Positions 7,619 through 15,660 of a stretch of 35,216 nucleotides of DNA are shown here, one piece after another. The stretch is from Methanolacinia paynteri (GTDB lineage Archaea > Halobacteriota > Methanomicrobia > Methanomicrobiales > Methanomicrobiaceae), in contig NZ_AXDV01000013.1 in NCBI RefSeq assembly GCF_000784355.1, forward strand, positions 1 through 35,216, read 5' to 3'. Position 1 is the stretch's first letter; the number at the start of each line of letters is the position of its first letter. A model generated the notes under the pieces. It was not told where the DNA came from and searched no databases. It saw nothing but the letters and a program-made list of their open reading frames with translations. A program made the translations under genes and the position numbers.

Positions 7619-10600
7619 ACCGGACAACTAAAGTCCTGATATTCGCACTGGCCTTTTTCCTGCTCGCCGGTATTGCATCTGCGAGCTATTCACTTACGGA
7701 TACCGGTAGTTACGACTATGTTCTTGGTGAAAAGTACATCCACAGCATGGAGGGGGACGAGTATGTCGTCGAGATGCCCATTAATGTTTATAAAAAAGGG
7801 ACCGGCGATCTCCTCGCAACTGAGGACACCCTCCTGATAGTGGGAAATCTTGGCAAGGTGGAGCCTGAATCACTTCGCGTGGATGTATCCACCCTTCCAG
7901 TGGAGATATCCAGCTATACATACGGCAATCCCTCTGTCGATGAATACACCGGAACCGGAGAGGTCACGGGCAGCTATTATATGCTGACCGATTTCGGCAT
8001 CAACCGCAAGTCCCAGACAATAGATGAATTTGTTTCCTACCTTAAAGGCGAGCTTCAAAAAGAGGTCGAAGGCTCCAGTGCGAATATCGAGTATATCGAT
8101 ACGACCGTAAACGGTCACCGTGTTGTAGGTGTTCTTGAAGTTGTTGACGATTCCAACTGGAAGGCGGGCGGCATAAACACCGACAACCACAGGAGCAACC
8201 GTTTTGTCTATTATGTCATCAGGGAGGACTTTTATCCCGAAGGTTCAGGGTTTGCGTATTTCAAAATAGACGGAAGCTTCAGCCTCACGCATACTCTCGG
8301 GAGAAAACTGTCCAGCTACCCTTACCCCTCGGAGAGCCAGATCAACTCCGCAATATCGGAGATGGATCGTGCTCTTGCAAATGCGATGACCTTCCTCGAT
8401 TCGGTAATCGATGACGCGGCGAATGCAAAGGCGAAACTTATCGTCGGTAATTATGATGAGGTCTTTGGCGGCTACGGGGCGGGTGCGTTCTCGATAAACA
8501 CACTTGCAGGCGGCCCGGGAGATACTGATTACGGGATTCCGCTTGTAATAGTAATGGGGATTCTTGCAACAGGCGCCGCACTTGCCGGCGCTTCGGCGGC
8601 TTCCAGCGAAGGTGTCCTTGAGAGCGGACGTACAAGCACGTACAGGATGAGAATCCGGAAGGATTTCGGGGACTATGTAAAATGCGGTGCCGATCCCGAG
8701 ACGCTCTATGCAGCAATAATTGAGACGACCGCGGAAGGAAACGAGATCGAAAGGGAAGACCTCTCGTCGTCGATTACGATGTCGTCAGGCGGCGGTCTTG
8801 TTGTCGGCGACCAGGCACTCTCGGGCGGGTACATGGCCGCTTTAATCTCGGCGGCCGAAGATGAGGCTGCCGAAGAGGGTGTAGTCAGGGTATCCTATAC
8901 CGGAAAGGGCGGGTCGTTTACAAACAACATCCGTTTCAGGATAATCGGAAAGCCACGGATTGAGTTCCCCGAACAGGGCGATGCACTGGATATGCGGCTG
9001 AATGTATTCTACGGCGACGGCCTGACCTATGATGTCGAAGTGGAGCTCGTAAACTTCCTGGAGCCACCAAAGGAGATCACAGTCAGCAAATCGGATGAGG
9101 CGCCTGTTTCATGTTCAGTCGGAAAAGCAGACAAAGCAGCGGCCGGCGATAACCGCTACATAGTAAAGGTTGTCAACAACAGCCCTCTTCCCGAAAAAGA
9201 CGCACAGGTCAGGAGTTTTCCTGTATGGGTTAAGACGACAACCTCAGAAGATAAGATCGTCGAGGACAGTTTTACCTTGTACTTATATCCCGAGGGCCTC
9301 AGTGTCACCGGTGTGGTGTACGACAAGGAAGGGCATGCACAGTTTGCGGCATACGACGATACCAACACCGAAGAGGACGATGTCATGGAGACAGACTTCT
9401 TCGTTAACCTTGCCGTAAGAGTAACCGAGAATGGCAAAGAGGTAGTAAAGCTTGTCGAAGGGACGGATTATGCCCCTGAATTCAGCAGCCTTAAAGGAAC
9501 GGACCAGAAAACCGGCGTCCTGACCTCGAAGTTCAGGTACGAGATCGAAAAGAGGCCCGACAATACGAATAAGGCGTACAAATTTATGCCCTCACAGCAG
9601 GTAGGCGAGCCCGACAACGACCCGTATTACCTTACCCTTCCGATATCCTGTGAGTACGCCAACGAGACATACGAACTCAATCTCCCTGTAAGGCTTATAG
9701 GCGACAAACTCGGCGTAAGAAGCGACCGGGAAAGGGAACTCGAACTCCTGAAGACGAGGGTTCAGAAGTTCGGAATGAGTCCGGAGGTCGCACGTTTCCT
9801 GAGAGAGAACGCAGGCAGTCTTTCGGCCGCCCAGATCCGCCTGATCAGCAAGAAGATCGTCTATGATTCGATCGTCTACTATACACAGGAGTCCGCTGAC
9901 TTCATGCAGACAGCCGATTCGATGAACGACTGGATAAACTACCTGACTGTTGTAAAATGGTTTGGAGATCAGGCGTTCTCATACCTTGCGACGATCTATT
10001 TCGGCCCTGCTGCAGAGGCGATCCTTACCCCGGCGAAGGAGCTTTCTGTCGAGATTGTCGGTGAACTGTCGTCAGATCTCTTTATGGGATATCCTGTTGA
10101 CTGGAACGAGATAAAATCAGGGCAGCACATATCTGAGATGATAGAGAACTATGTGAAGTCATGCTTCGAAGATATCGGGAAGGCCAGCCCGAAGAAACTT
10201 GCATACGTTATCGCGGGCCTGTGTATGTTCAACCTGATACGCCACTACACGTTCGACCTTGACGAGAACGGAAAGCGCAACTGGTATAATGCATTTATCT
10301 CGGCATTCTCCGATATATCTCTTGAATTCTTCAAGAATAAATTCGGAAGCTTCCTGAAAGGAAAGCTCGACGATCCGAACTCCGGCATATCGAAACTTCT
10401 CAAATCTTCGACTGTCAGGATGCTCGAAGAGATGATGCCCGAGGGCAGATTGTCGGTACCGGGTGTAAATTCGCTTACCGACGACGCAACGGCCGGAACG
10501 GCACTCAAGAAATATGTCGAGGAGATTTTCGGCCTTGGCGCATCCTATGTGACACAGACGGCAGGAAAGATTGCAGCCGAGGGAGTCTTCGTCAAAGTAA

Positions 10601-10800
10601 AGATAGGTGAATCTGATTCAGACCGCAGTGTCGACTGGTATATTGTCGTGGACCCGATCAAAGCGGCAGACAAGATATTCGAGTATATCTTCACATCCCT
10701 CTATGAGTCGTTCCCGTTCCCGACAGCAGAACCGGGTCCTGCAAGCGATCCCCGCGATCCGTTCTACATGAACCCGTCTAGCAACCAAAAGATAGGATAA
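7615..10800 (+). CDS. Large exported protein of unknown function (1061 residues)
   Basis: I do not recognise this family. The ATG at 7615 overlaps the upstream stop and opens a clear signal peptide (hydrophobic core at residues 8-20, cleavage probably after ASA near 23-25). Residues about 30-300 form an exported domain of mixed beta/alpha character. A hydrophobic glycine/alanine stretch at about 305-328 could be a membrane span. Residues 330-720 look like consecutive beta-sandwich domains. From about 720 on the sequence is helix-rich, with amphipathic segments containing Trp and Tyr, ending in a proline-rich tail. If the 305-328 segment spans the membrane, the two halves lie on opposite sides. 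Coupling with the six-span gene suggests a two-component envelope complex. A longer reading frame from 7468 was rejected, because it would lose the signal peptide. Confidence 0.8.
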   Translation: MNRTTKVLIFALAFFLLAGIASASYSLTDTGSYDYVLGEKYIHSMEGDEYVVEMPINVYKKGTGDLLATEDTLLIVGNLGKVEPESLRVDVSTLPVEISSYTYGNPSVDEYTGTGEVTGSYYMLTDFGINRKSQTIDEFVSYLKGELQKEVEGSSANIEYIDTTVNGHRVVGVLEVVDDSNWKAGGINTDNHRSNRFVYYVIREDFYPEGSGFAYFKIDGSFSLTHTLGRKLSSYPYPSESQINSAISEMDRALANAMTFLDSVIDDAANAKAKLIVGNYDEVFGGYGAGAFSINTLAGGPGDTDYGIPLVIVMGILATGAALAGASAASSEGVLESGRTSTYRMRIRKDFGDYVKCGADPETLYAAIIETTAEGNEIEREDLSSSITMSSGGGLVVGDQALSGGYMAALISAAEDEAAEEGVVRVSYTGKGGSFTNNIRFRIIGKPRIEFPEQGDALDMRLNVFYGDGLTYDVEVELVNFLEPPKEITVSKSDEAPVSCSVGKADKAAAGDNRYIVKVVNNSPLPEKDAQVRSFPVWVKTTTSEDKIVEDSFTLYLYPEGLSVTGVVYDKEGHAQFAAYDDTNTEEDDVMETDFFVNLAVRVTENGKEVVKLVEGTDYAPEFSSLKGTDQKTGVLTSKFRYEIEKRPDNTNKAYKFMPSQQVGEPDNDPYYLTLPISCEYANETYELNLPVRLIGDKLGVRSDRERELELLKTRVQKFGMSPEVARFLRENAGSLSAAQIRLISKKIVYDSIVYYTQESADFMQTADSMNDWINYLTVVKWFGDQAFSYLATIYFGPAAEAILTPAKELSVEIVGELSSDLFMGYPVDWNEIKSGQHISEMIENYVKSCFEDIGKASPKKLAYVIAGLCMFNLIRHYTFDLDENGKRNWYNAFISAFSDISLEFFKNKFGSFLKGKLDDPNSGISKLLKSSTVRMLEEMMPEGRLSVPGVNSLTDDATAGTALKKYVEEIFGLGASYVTQTAGKIAAEGVFVKVKIGESDSDRSVDWYIVVDPIKAADKIFEYIFTSLYESFPFPTAEPGPASDPRDPFYMNPSSNQKIG

Positions 10801-10818
10801 TCCTTTTTTTATTTTTTG
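10801..10818 (+). terminator. T-rich terminator after the large exported protein
   Basis: Two T runs (seven, then six) directly after the stop form a strong archaeal termination signal. It separates the two-gene envelope unit from the PEGA-like gene, which has its own A/T-rich promoter region. Confidence 0.6.
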
Positions 10819-10951
10819 TTCAAACGTATTGTTATCCATCCCTGCTGTCATCGCTTTTGTAACCTCCGCAGGGTTATTTGTTGGTACGACTGGTGTCTTT
10901 GAGTATGTCATGCCTGGCAGTTATCTGCCTGTTTTAACGAACAAATAGGAT

Positions 10952-10968
10952 AATATTTTAATATTTAC
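10952..10968 (+). promoter_or_regulatory. TATA-like region of the PEGA-like gene
   Basis: An A/T-only stretch, AATATTTTAATATTTA (10952-10967), lies about 40 bases upstream of the start codon at 11007, the position expected for an archaeal TATA box with a short leader. The exact start site is not determined. Confidence 0.4.
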
Positions 10969-11006
10969 CGCTCATTTGATATTTGTAACAAATGGAAGTG
11001 TGTTTT

Positions 11007-11690
11007 ATGAAGAAAATGTTCGTTTTAATCGCAGCCGTTTCGATACTTGCTGCATTACTGCCTCTTTCGGTATCTGCTGAAACAATCGGCGGAGATCAGG
11101 GATGGATTAATGTCTATTGTAACGTTGACGGAGCATCTGTGTATTTCGATGGTCAATACAAGGGAGAGATTGTTAACGGGATCTATACCCAGGCAGTCTA
11201 TTCGACAGGTACGCCCTATCATTCAATAAGTGTTGAAAAATCAGGATACTCTACATGGTCTGAAGAGCTGGATACAAATCCCGGAATGGGAGAATCCATG
11301 AATGTGTATGCCACAATCAATCCGGTCACAGTAGTACCTACGTTAATCGGTGGGGATGTCGGTTACTATACAGTCTACTGCAATGTTGACGGAGCAGATG
11401 TCTACTTCAACTCCGACTACAAGGGCCAGACTGCGAATGGTGAACTTACAGTAGAGGTCTATACGACCGGAACACCCTATACGACATATACAGTCAGCAA
11501 GTCCGGCTATACATCATTTACAGCCCAGATCTCCGAGTATCCTGCAGCAGGAGAGACCGATAAACTCTATGCCACGCTTGTCGCATCACAGCCCACAGCC
11601 ACGCAGGGAAGTCCGGTTTCAGTATTCGCAGTGATAGGGGCATTGATTGCAGGTCTTGTAGGATTTGCTTTAATTGCAAAAAAGAACTAA
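11007..11690 (+). CDS. Secreted two-repeat PEGA-like surface protein with C-terminal anchor
   Basis: The 227-residue product begins with a signal peptide (cleavage after VSA near 22-24) and contains two tandem repeats of about 80 residues. Each starts with GGD, then VYCNVDGA, then VYF, YKG, a TGTPY turn and a KSGY strand end, and closes with YAT. This is the pattern of PEGA-type beta domains, common in methanogen surface proteins. A Ser/Thr/Gln linker (about 192-202) leads to one hydrophobic anchor (203-223) and a short basic tail, so the repeats face outwards. ATG 11007 is preferred over ATG 10992, because it places a lysine-rich signal peptide at the N-terminus. Function is unknown; cell-surface binding or scaffolding is plausible. 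Confidence 0.82.
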   Translation: MKKMFVLIAAVSILAALLPLSVSAETIGGDQGWINVYCNVDGASVYFDGQYKGEIVNGIYTQAVYSTGTPYHSISVEKSGYSTWSEELDTNPGMGESMNVYATINPVTVVPTLIGGDVGYYTVYCNVDGADVYFNSDYKGQTANGELTVEVYTTGTPYTTYTVSKSGYTSFTAQISEYPAAGETDKLYATLVASQPTATQGSPVSVFAVIGALIAGLVGFALIAKKN

Positions 11691-11791
11691 AATTATCCAT
11701 TTTTTAAAAAAGAAATATTCTTAACCTTTACAGGCTACACTACTGATAACAATTCATTCTGTGCCTTAACAGTCTTTCCGGAGTGCGCAAT

Positions 11792-12172
11792 ATGCCTGAA
11801 AAAATTCTCATATTGGATGATGAAAAGCCAATACTTGAGATTATGTCTTTGTTTTTAAGGAGAAAGGGGAATGAAGTCTCCTGCTTTTCCAGCGGAACGA
11901 AGGCCCTTGAAAGCCTCAGGCAGGAATCGGAAGCAGGCGTCCCTTATACTGTGGCAATACTCGATGTATCCGTACCTGGAGATCGTGGTGCCAGGGAACT
12001 TGTCGGACCGATGAAAGAGACAAATCCCGGTCTGAAGGTAATCATATCCAGCGGTGATTCTGTAGAAGGAGCGATGGAAAATCCGTCTTTGTATGGATTT
12101 TCAGCTTCACTAAAAAAACCGTTTCGGGCAGCCGATATCGATAAAGCCATTGAAGAAGCCAGGAAAAAATAA
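11792..12172 (+). CDS. Receiver-only response regulator
   Basis: A single CheY-like receiver of 126 residues. The acidic pocket LDDE lies near residues 7-10 and the phosphoacceptor Asp in ILDVSVPG near 54; the switch Ser in IISSGDS and the invariant Lys in LKKPF (near 111) are also present. No output domain follows, so it must act through protein contact, as CheY or Spo0F types do. ATG 11792 is chosen over GTG 11783. The next gene in the same direction encodes a sensor-like PBP-PAS protein that lacks a catalytic ATPase domain, so its phosphodonor is probably encoded elsewhere. An A/T-rich segment including TTTTTTAAAAAA (11701-11712) lies upstream. Confidence 0.88.
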   Translation: MPEKILILDDEKPILEIMSLFLRRKGNEVSCFSSGTKALESLRQESEAGVPYTVAILDVSVPGDRGARELVGPMKETNPGLKVIISSGDSVEGAMENPSLYGFSASLKKPFRAADIDKAIEEARKK

Positions 12173-12182
12173 CATAAGATCT

Positions 12183-12192
12183 TTAATTTTTT
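12183..12192 (+). terminator. T-rich terminator after the receiver gene
   Basis: A run of seven T residues about 10 bases after the stop fits an archaeal terminator and suggests that the sensor-like gene downstream is transcribed separately. Confidence 0.45.
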
Positions 12193-12339
12193 TGGAATTC
12201 GTGATGCCTTATATATCTCTTTACAGGCTGATTGCAACATAAAAAAGATACTATCTATTTGAATTCTTTATTTCACCAGGCTGGAATTTCTTCCTTTTTT
12301 GCAATTGATGAATCTGATGGTGATTATCAAATTTACCGC

Positions 12340-12361
12340 TTTAAAAACATATATATACATC
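12340..12361 (+). promoter_or_regulatory. TATA-like promoter of the PBP-PAS gene
   Basis: An A/T-rich segment with alternating TA (CATATATATACAT) about 60-70 bases before the start codon at 12418 is the best TATA candidate in this 245-base gap. Otherwise the gap holds no feature I can name. Confidence 0.4.
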
Positions 12362-12417
12362 TTTTCATACAAGATAAAATCCTGGAAAAGAGCCGATAGA
12401 ATACCTGTTCCTACAGA

Positions 12418-14037
12418 ATGTCAATAAAGAGGTCAATTATGGATCCCCGTTTATCAACAGCCTTCAGGCGACTTGTTGGCTCCCTGCTAATTTTGGTTAT
12501 AATGCTTAATTTAATAATATCGCCGGGATATGCCGCTTATTCTGAAGATCAGGTTCTGGTGGTCGGCGCTGACGAATATTTCCCCCCCTATGAGTATATA
12601 GATTATAACGGCCGTGCCGCAGGTTTCAATATAGACATAATGAATGCAGTCGCCGAGGAAATGTCGCTCAATATCAGCGTACAGCCCGGCCCCTGGCATG
12701 AAGTGAGGAACGATCTCGAAAGCGGCAAAATCGACTTCATAAGCGGTATGTTCTACTCCGAAGAGCGGGATGAGGTGGTCAATTTTTCAGAACCATACAT
12801 CTCCGTCTCGCATGCAATATTCGTAAGGGAAGGTTCGGATATAAGCGGCCCTGAAGACCTGAAGGGAAAGGAGATTGTCGTCGAAGAAGGGGACATCATG
12901 CATGACTACGCCCTGGGGCTCGACAGTTCGAATACGATAATTACCACGCACAACCAGTCCGAGGCACTTTTACTTCTTGCCTCGGGAAAATACGACGCAG
13001 CCCTCCTTTCGAAGCTGCACGGGGAGCACCTGATTATGCAGTACGGAATTGCAGGAATCATCACGGCGGGTCCTCCCCTGGAGATAAGGGAATACTGTGT
13101 TGCCGCTTCTGCAAATGCAAGCAACCTCCTTCCCGTAATAAATGAAGGCCTAGTAATAATCAGGAACAATGGAAAGTACGATGAGATCTACAAAAAATGG
13201 TTCGGTGTTTTTGAAGAGAGGGAATTCTTTCTTACACTGATAAATATTGTAATTTTCATTCTTCTGCCTGTTATTATCCTCCTCGCCATAGCATTGATCT
13301 GGTCTGTTTCCCTGAGAAGAAAACTGACTAAGACCTCGTCAGAACTGGAGGATGAACTGGTAAAACAGGAAAGAGTCAAAAAGGCGTTGCAGGAGAGCAA
13401 AGATAAGTATGAAGTCCTGTTTAATTCTTTAAATGAGGGAGTATTTCTCTGTGAATATGATCCTGTCAAAAAAAGCGGCAGGATAATCGAGGTAAACGAT
13501 ACGGCCTGCCGCCGCCTGGGTTATACCCGTGAAGAAATGATGGGGAAGAATCTCTTCGATATTACCCGGATGCTCTCCTACGATTGTGAAACCCTGGTTG
13601 AAAAACTTACCAAAGAAAAGAATGAGATATCGTACTATGCGGAGCATGTGAGAAAAGACAGATCCGTATTCCCTGTACATGTCAAGGCACGCCGTCTTAC
13701 TTATGGCGGCGGAGAATATGTCCTCCAGCTCGCGCGTGACATCACGAAAGAGAGAGAATTTGGTGAACGCGAGGCCGAAGCCCTGAAAAAAATCGAGATG
13801 AACCTGATACAGCTCGCAACTCTTAATGATGAGATTCGCAATCCTCTTACCGTGATCGCCGGAGTGACGGATATGGAGACGAAAGATTCCAGGAATATTA
13901 TCCTTGATCAGGTTAGAAGGATCGACGAGATAATCAGCAGGCTTGATCGCAGCTGGATCGAATCGGCAAAGATAAGAGAATTCCTCAAAAAGCACATGGA
14001 AATTAACGAAAAAGACGAATTATCCGAAAAAAAATGA
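12418..14037 (+). CDS. Membrane sensor: PBP-like domain, PAS domain, degenerate HisKA-like end, no ATPase
   Basis: A 539-residue signalling protein. An N-terminal hydrophobic segment (about 20-40) precedes an extracellular solute-binding domain of the family 3 amino-acid-binding type (about 45-262, with EYFPPYEYIDYNG and AGFNIDIMNAV). A second span lies at 270-296, then a short coiled coil, then a PAS domain (about 327-445, EVNDTACRRLGYTREEM). The final helix pair reads LNDEIRNPLTVI at about 467-478, where a kinase would have its phosphorylated His box. No His is present, and the protein stops 60 residues later without N, G1 or G2 boxes. It is therefore not an autonomous kinase. It may signal by dimer contact, or be a partner for another kinase. 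Similar short-ended PAS proteins are, from memory, frequent in Methanomicrobiales. Confidence 0.85.
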   Translation: MSIKRSIMDPRLSTAFRRLVGSLLILVIMLNLIISPGYAAYSEDQVLVVGADEYFPPYEYIDYNGRAAGFNIDIMNAVAEEMSLNISVQPGPWHEVRNDLESGKIDFISGMFYSEERDEVVNFSEPYISVSHAIFVREGSDISGPEDLKGKEIVVEEGDIMHDYALGLDSSNTIITTHNQSEALLLLASGKYDAALLSKLHGEHLIMQYGIAGIITAGPPLEIREYCVAASANASNLLPVINEGLVIIRNNGKYDEIYKKWFGVFEEREFFLTLINIVIFILLPVIILLAIALIWSVSLRRKLTKTSSELEDELVKQERVKKALQESKDKYEVLFNSLNEGVFLCEYDPVKKSGRIIEVNDTACRRLGYTREEMMGKNLFDITRMLSYDCETLVEKLTKEKNEISYYAEHVRKDRSVFPVHVKARRLTYGGGEYVLQLARDITKEREFGEREAEALKKIEMNLIQLATLNDEIRNPLTVIAGVTDMETKDSRNIILDQVRRIDEIISRLDRSWIESAKIREFLKKHMEINEKDELSEKK

Positions 14038-14096
14038 ATATAAATTTGGACTGGTCCTAAAATAAAACAAGGGAATCCTTATTTTTATACAATATC

Positions 14097-14699
14097 CTAA
14101 AGCTTCAATTCCGCGATCAGGTTCCTGATAAAAAGCTCGTGAAGCCTGAGATCGTCCCCCAGTTCCGGGTGAAACGCAAGAACCATATTTTTGCCCTGCA
14201 TTGCTGCGACGATCCCGTCATCTATCTTTCCGATGACTTTCACCCCGGGTCCTGCCGAGACTGCAACCGGTGCCCGGATGAAGACAGCCCTGAACGGCTC
14301 CGAAAGGCCTTCTATCTGTATTTCCGATTCGAAAGAGTCCTTCTGCCTCCCGAAGGCGTTCCGCCTCACTTCGATATCCATTATGGATAACGGCTTTACG
14401 TCATCATCATCGACGATCCTCGAGGCAGAAAGCACCATGCCGGCGCAGGTGGCGAATATCCCTCCACTGAAAGTCTTTAACGGCTCCCTCAGGTTATTCC
14501 TGTCGATCAGGCGCGATATTGTGGTCGACTCTCCGCCCGGTATTGCAATGGCCTGGCATGATTCGACATCTTCCGGCCTTTTCAGGGCGAAGACCTCATA
14601 ACCGTCAATATCCTTTATAGAGTCCAGGGTTCGGTCAAATGCATCAAGATGCTCACTGACGTCTCCCTGGAGGGCAAGAACTCCTGCCTTAATTTCCAC
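14097..14699 (-). CDS. pdxT: Pyridoxal 5'-phosphate synthase, glutaminase subunit PdxT
   Basis: Hydrolyses glutamine and channels ammonia to PdxS for synthesis of pyridoxal phosphate. The class I amidotransferase triad is visible: Cys85 in FATCAG, and His177 and Glu179 in AFHPEL. The family signature GGESTT is at 55-60 and the N-terminal [11 protein letters not shown] segment is typical. At 200 residues it has full length. Its start lies within the last codons of pdxS (11-base overlap), so the subunits are translationally coupled in the order PdxS then PdxT. It converges with the sensor-like gene; the 59-base gap between them is A/T-rich. Confidence 0.96.
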   Translation of the reverse strand: MEIKAGVLALQGDVSEHLDAFDRTLDSIKDIDGYEVFALKRPEDVESCQAIAIPGGESTTISRLIDRNNLREPLKTFSGGIFATCAGMVLSASRIVDDDDVKPLSIMDIEVRRNAFGRQKDSFESEIQIEGLSEPFRAVFIRAPVAVSAGPGVKVIGKIDDGIVAAMQGKNMVLAFHPELGDDLRLHELFIRNLIAELKL

Positions 14700-15585
14700 G
14701 GGTGGAAAGCACCTCGTCTTCCCTTAACAGGTGTACATCGAGGCCGGGCATTGCATCTCCGAGGCCGCGGCTGACTTCGGCGATGACTTTAGCATCGGTG
14801 AAGTGATCAACCGCCTGAACGATTGCGGAGGCCATAACTGAAGGTTTTTCAGACTTGAATATTCCCGATCCCACAAACACGCCGTCGGCACCGAGCTGCA
14901 TCATCAATGCGGCATCTGCGGGCGTTGCAATGCCTCCCGCAGAAAAGTTTACTACAGGAAGTCTTCCCAGTTTTGCACATTCGGCGACGATGTCGACAGG
15001 AGCTTCGATGCTTCTTGCATAAGCCGCAGTCTCCTGTGATGACATTCCCTGGAGCATCCTGATCTCGCCCGTAATCGATCTCATGTGCCTGACGGCCTCG
15101 ACAACATTGCCTGTGCCTGCTTCGCCTTTCGTCCTGATCATTGCAGCCCCTTCTGCAATTCTCCTGCAGGCCTCCCCGAGATTCCTGGCGCCGCATACGA
15201 AAGGAACTGTGAACTCTTTTTTATCTATATGAAATTCCTCGTCGGCTGGTGTGAGGACCTCGCTCTCGTCGATCATATCGACGCCGATTGCCTCAAGCAC
15301 TCTCGCTTCGACGAAATGGCCGATCCTTGCCTTTCCCATTACCGGGATCGTGACCGCATCGATGATCTCTTCGACTATTGCGGTGTCCGCCATCCTTGCG
15401 ACACCGCCAGCCTTCCTTATATCTGCCGGAACACGCTCAAGGGCCATTACCGCAACTGCGCCTGCCTCTTCTGCAATTACAGCCTGTTCTGCATTAACGA
15501 CGTCCATTATTACGCCGCCCTTCTGCATCGAAGCAAAACCTCTCTTGATAAGTTCTGTTCCGAAACGTAATTCCTCAAGTTTCAT
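14689..15585 (-). CDS. pdxS: Pyridoxal 5'-phosphate synthase, lyase subunit PdxS
   Basis: Condenses ribose 5-phosphate, glyceraldehyde 3-phosphate and ammonia into pyridoxal phosphate. A TIM-barrel of 298 residues, with the substrate lysine in [10 protein letters not shown] (Lys85, equivalent to the Schiff-base lysine), the second lysine in RTKGEAGTG near 153, and the phosphate-binding [20 protein letters not shown] near 213-232. It begins with ATG at 15585. Twelve PdxS and twelve PdxT subunits form the known complex. It precedes pdxT in the message. The 75 bases between this gene and hypF (both minus) hold no other gene. Confidence 0.97.
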   Translation of the reverse strand: MKLEELRFGTELIKRGFASMQKGGVIMDVVNAEQAVIAEEAGAVAVMALERVPADIRKAGGVARMADTAIVEEIIDAVTIPVMGKARIGHFVEARVLEAIGVDMIDESEVLTPADEEFHIDKKEFTVPFVCGARNLGEACRRIAEGAAMIRTKGEAGTGNVVEAVRHMRSITGEIRMLQGMSSQETAAYARSIEAPVDIVAECAKLGRLPVVNFSAGGIATPADAALMMQLGADGVFVGSGIFKSEKPSVMASAIVQAVDHFTDAKVIAEVSRGLGDAMPGLDVHLLREDEVLSTRGN

Positions 15586-15660
15586 GCTGTAGTAATATTG
15601 TCCAATATCAGCAATAATATAATTGCATAATGCCGGCGAAAAAAAGCGGGAGTGTGGTGC

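Noticed and set aside
10618..10911. Minus-strand frame of 97 codons before the PEGA-like gene
   Set aside because: Its first 40 residues look protein-like, but the rest overlaps the end of the exported-protein gene in antisense. No binding site is seen. It may be a decayed fragment but is not supported as a gene.
11701..12240. Shared TTTACAGGCT near 11725 and 12221
   Set aside because: A ten-base match in A/T-rich gaps; too short and without structure to support a repeat family.
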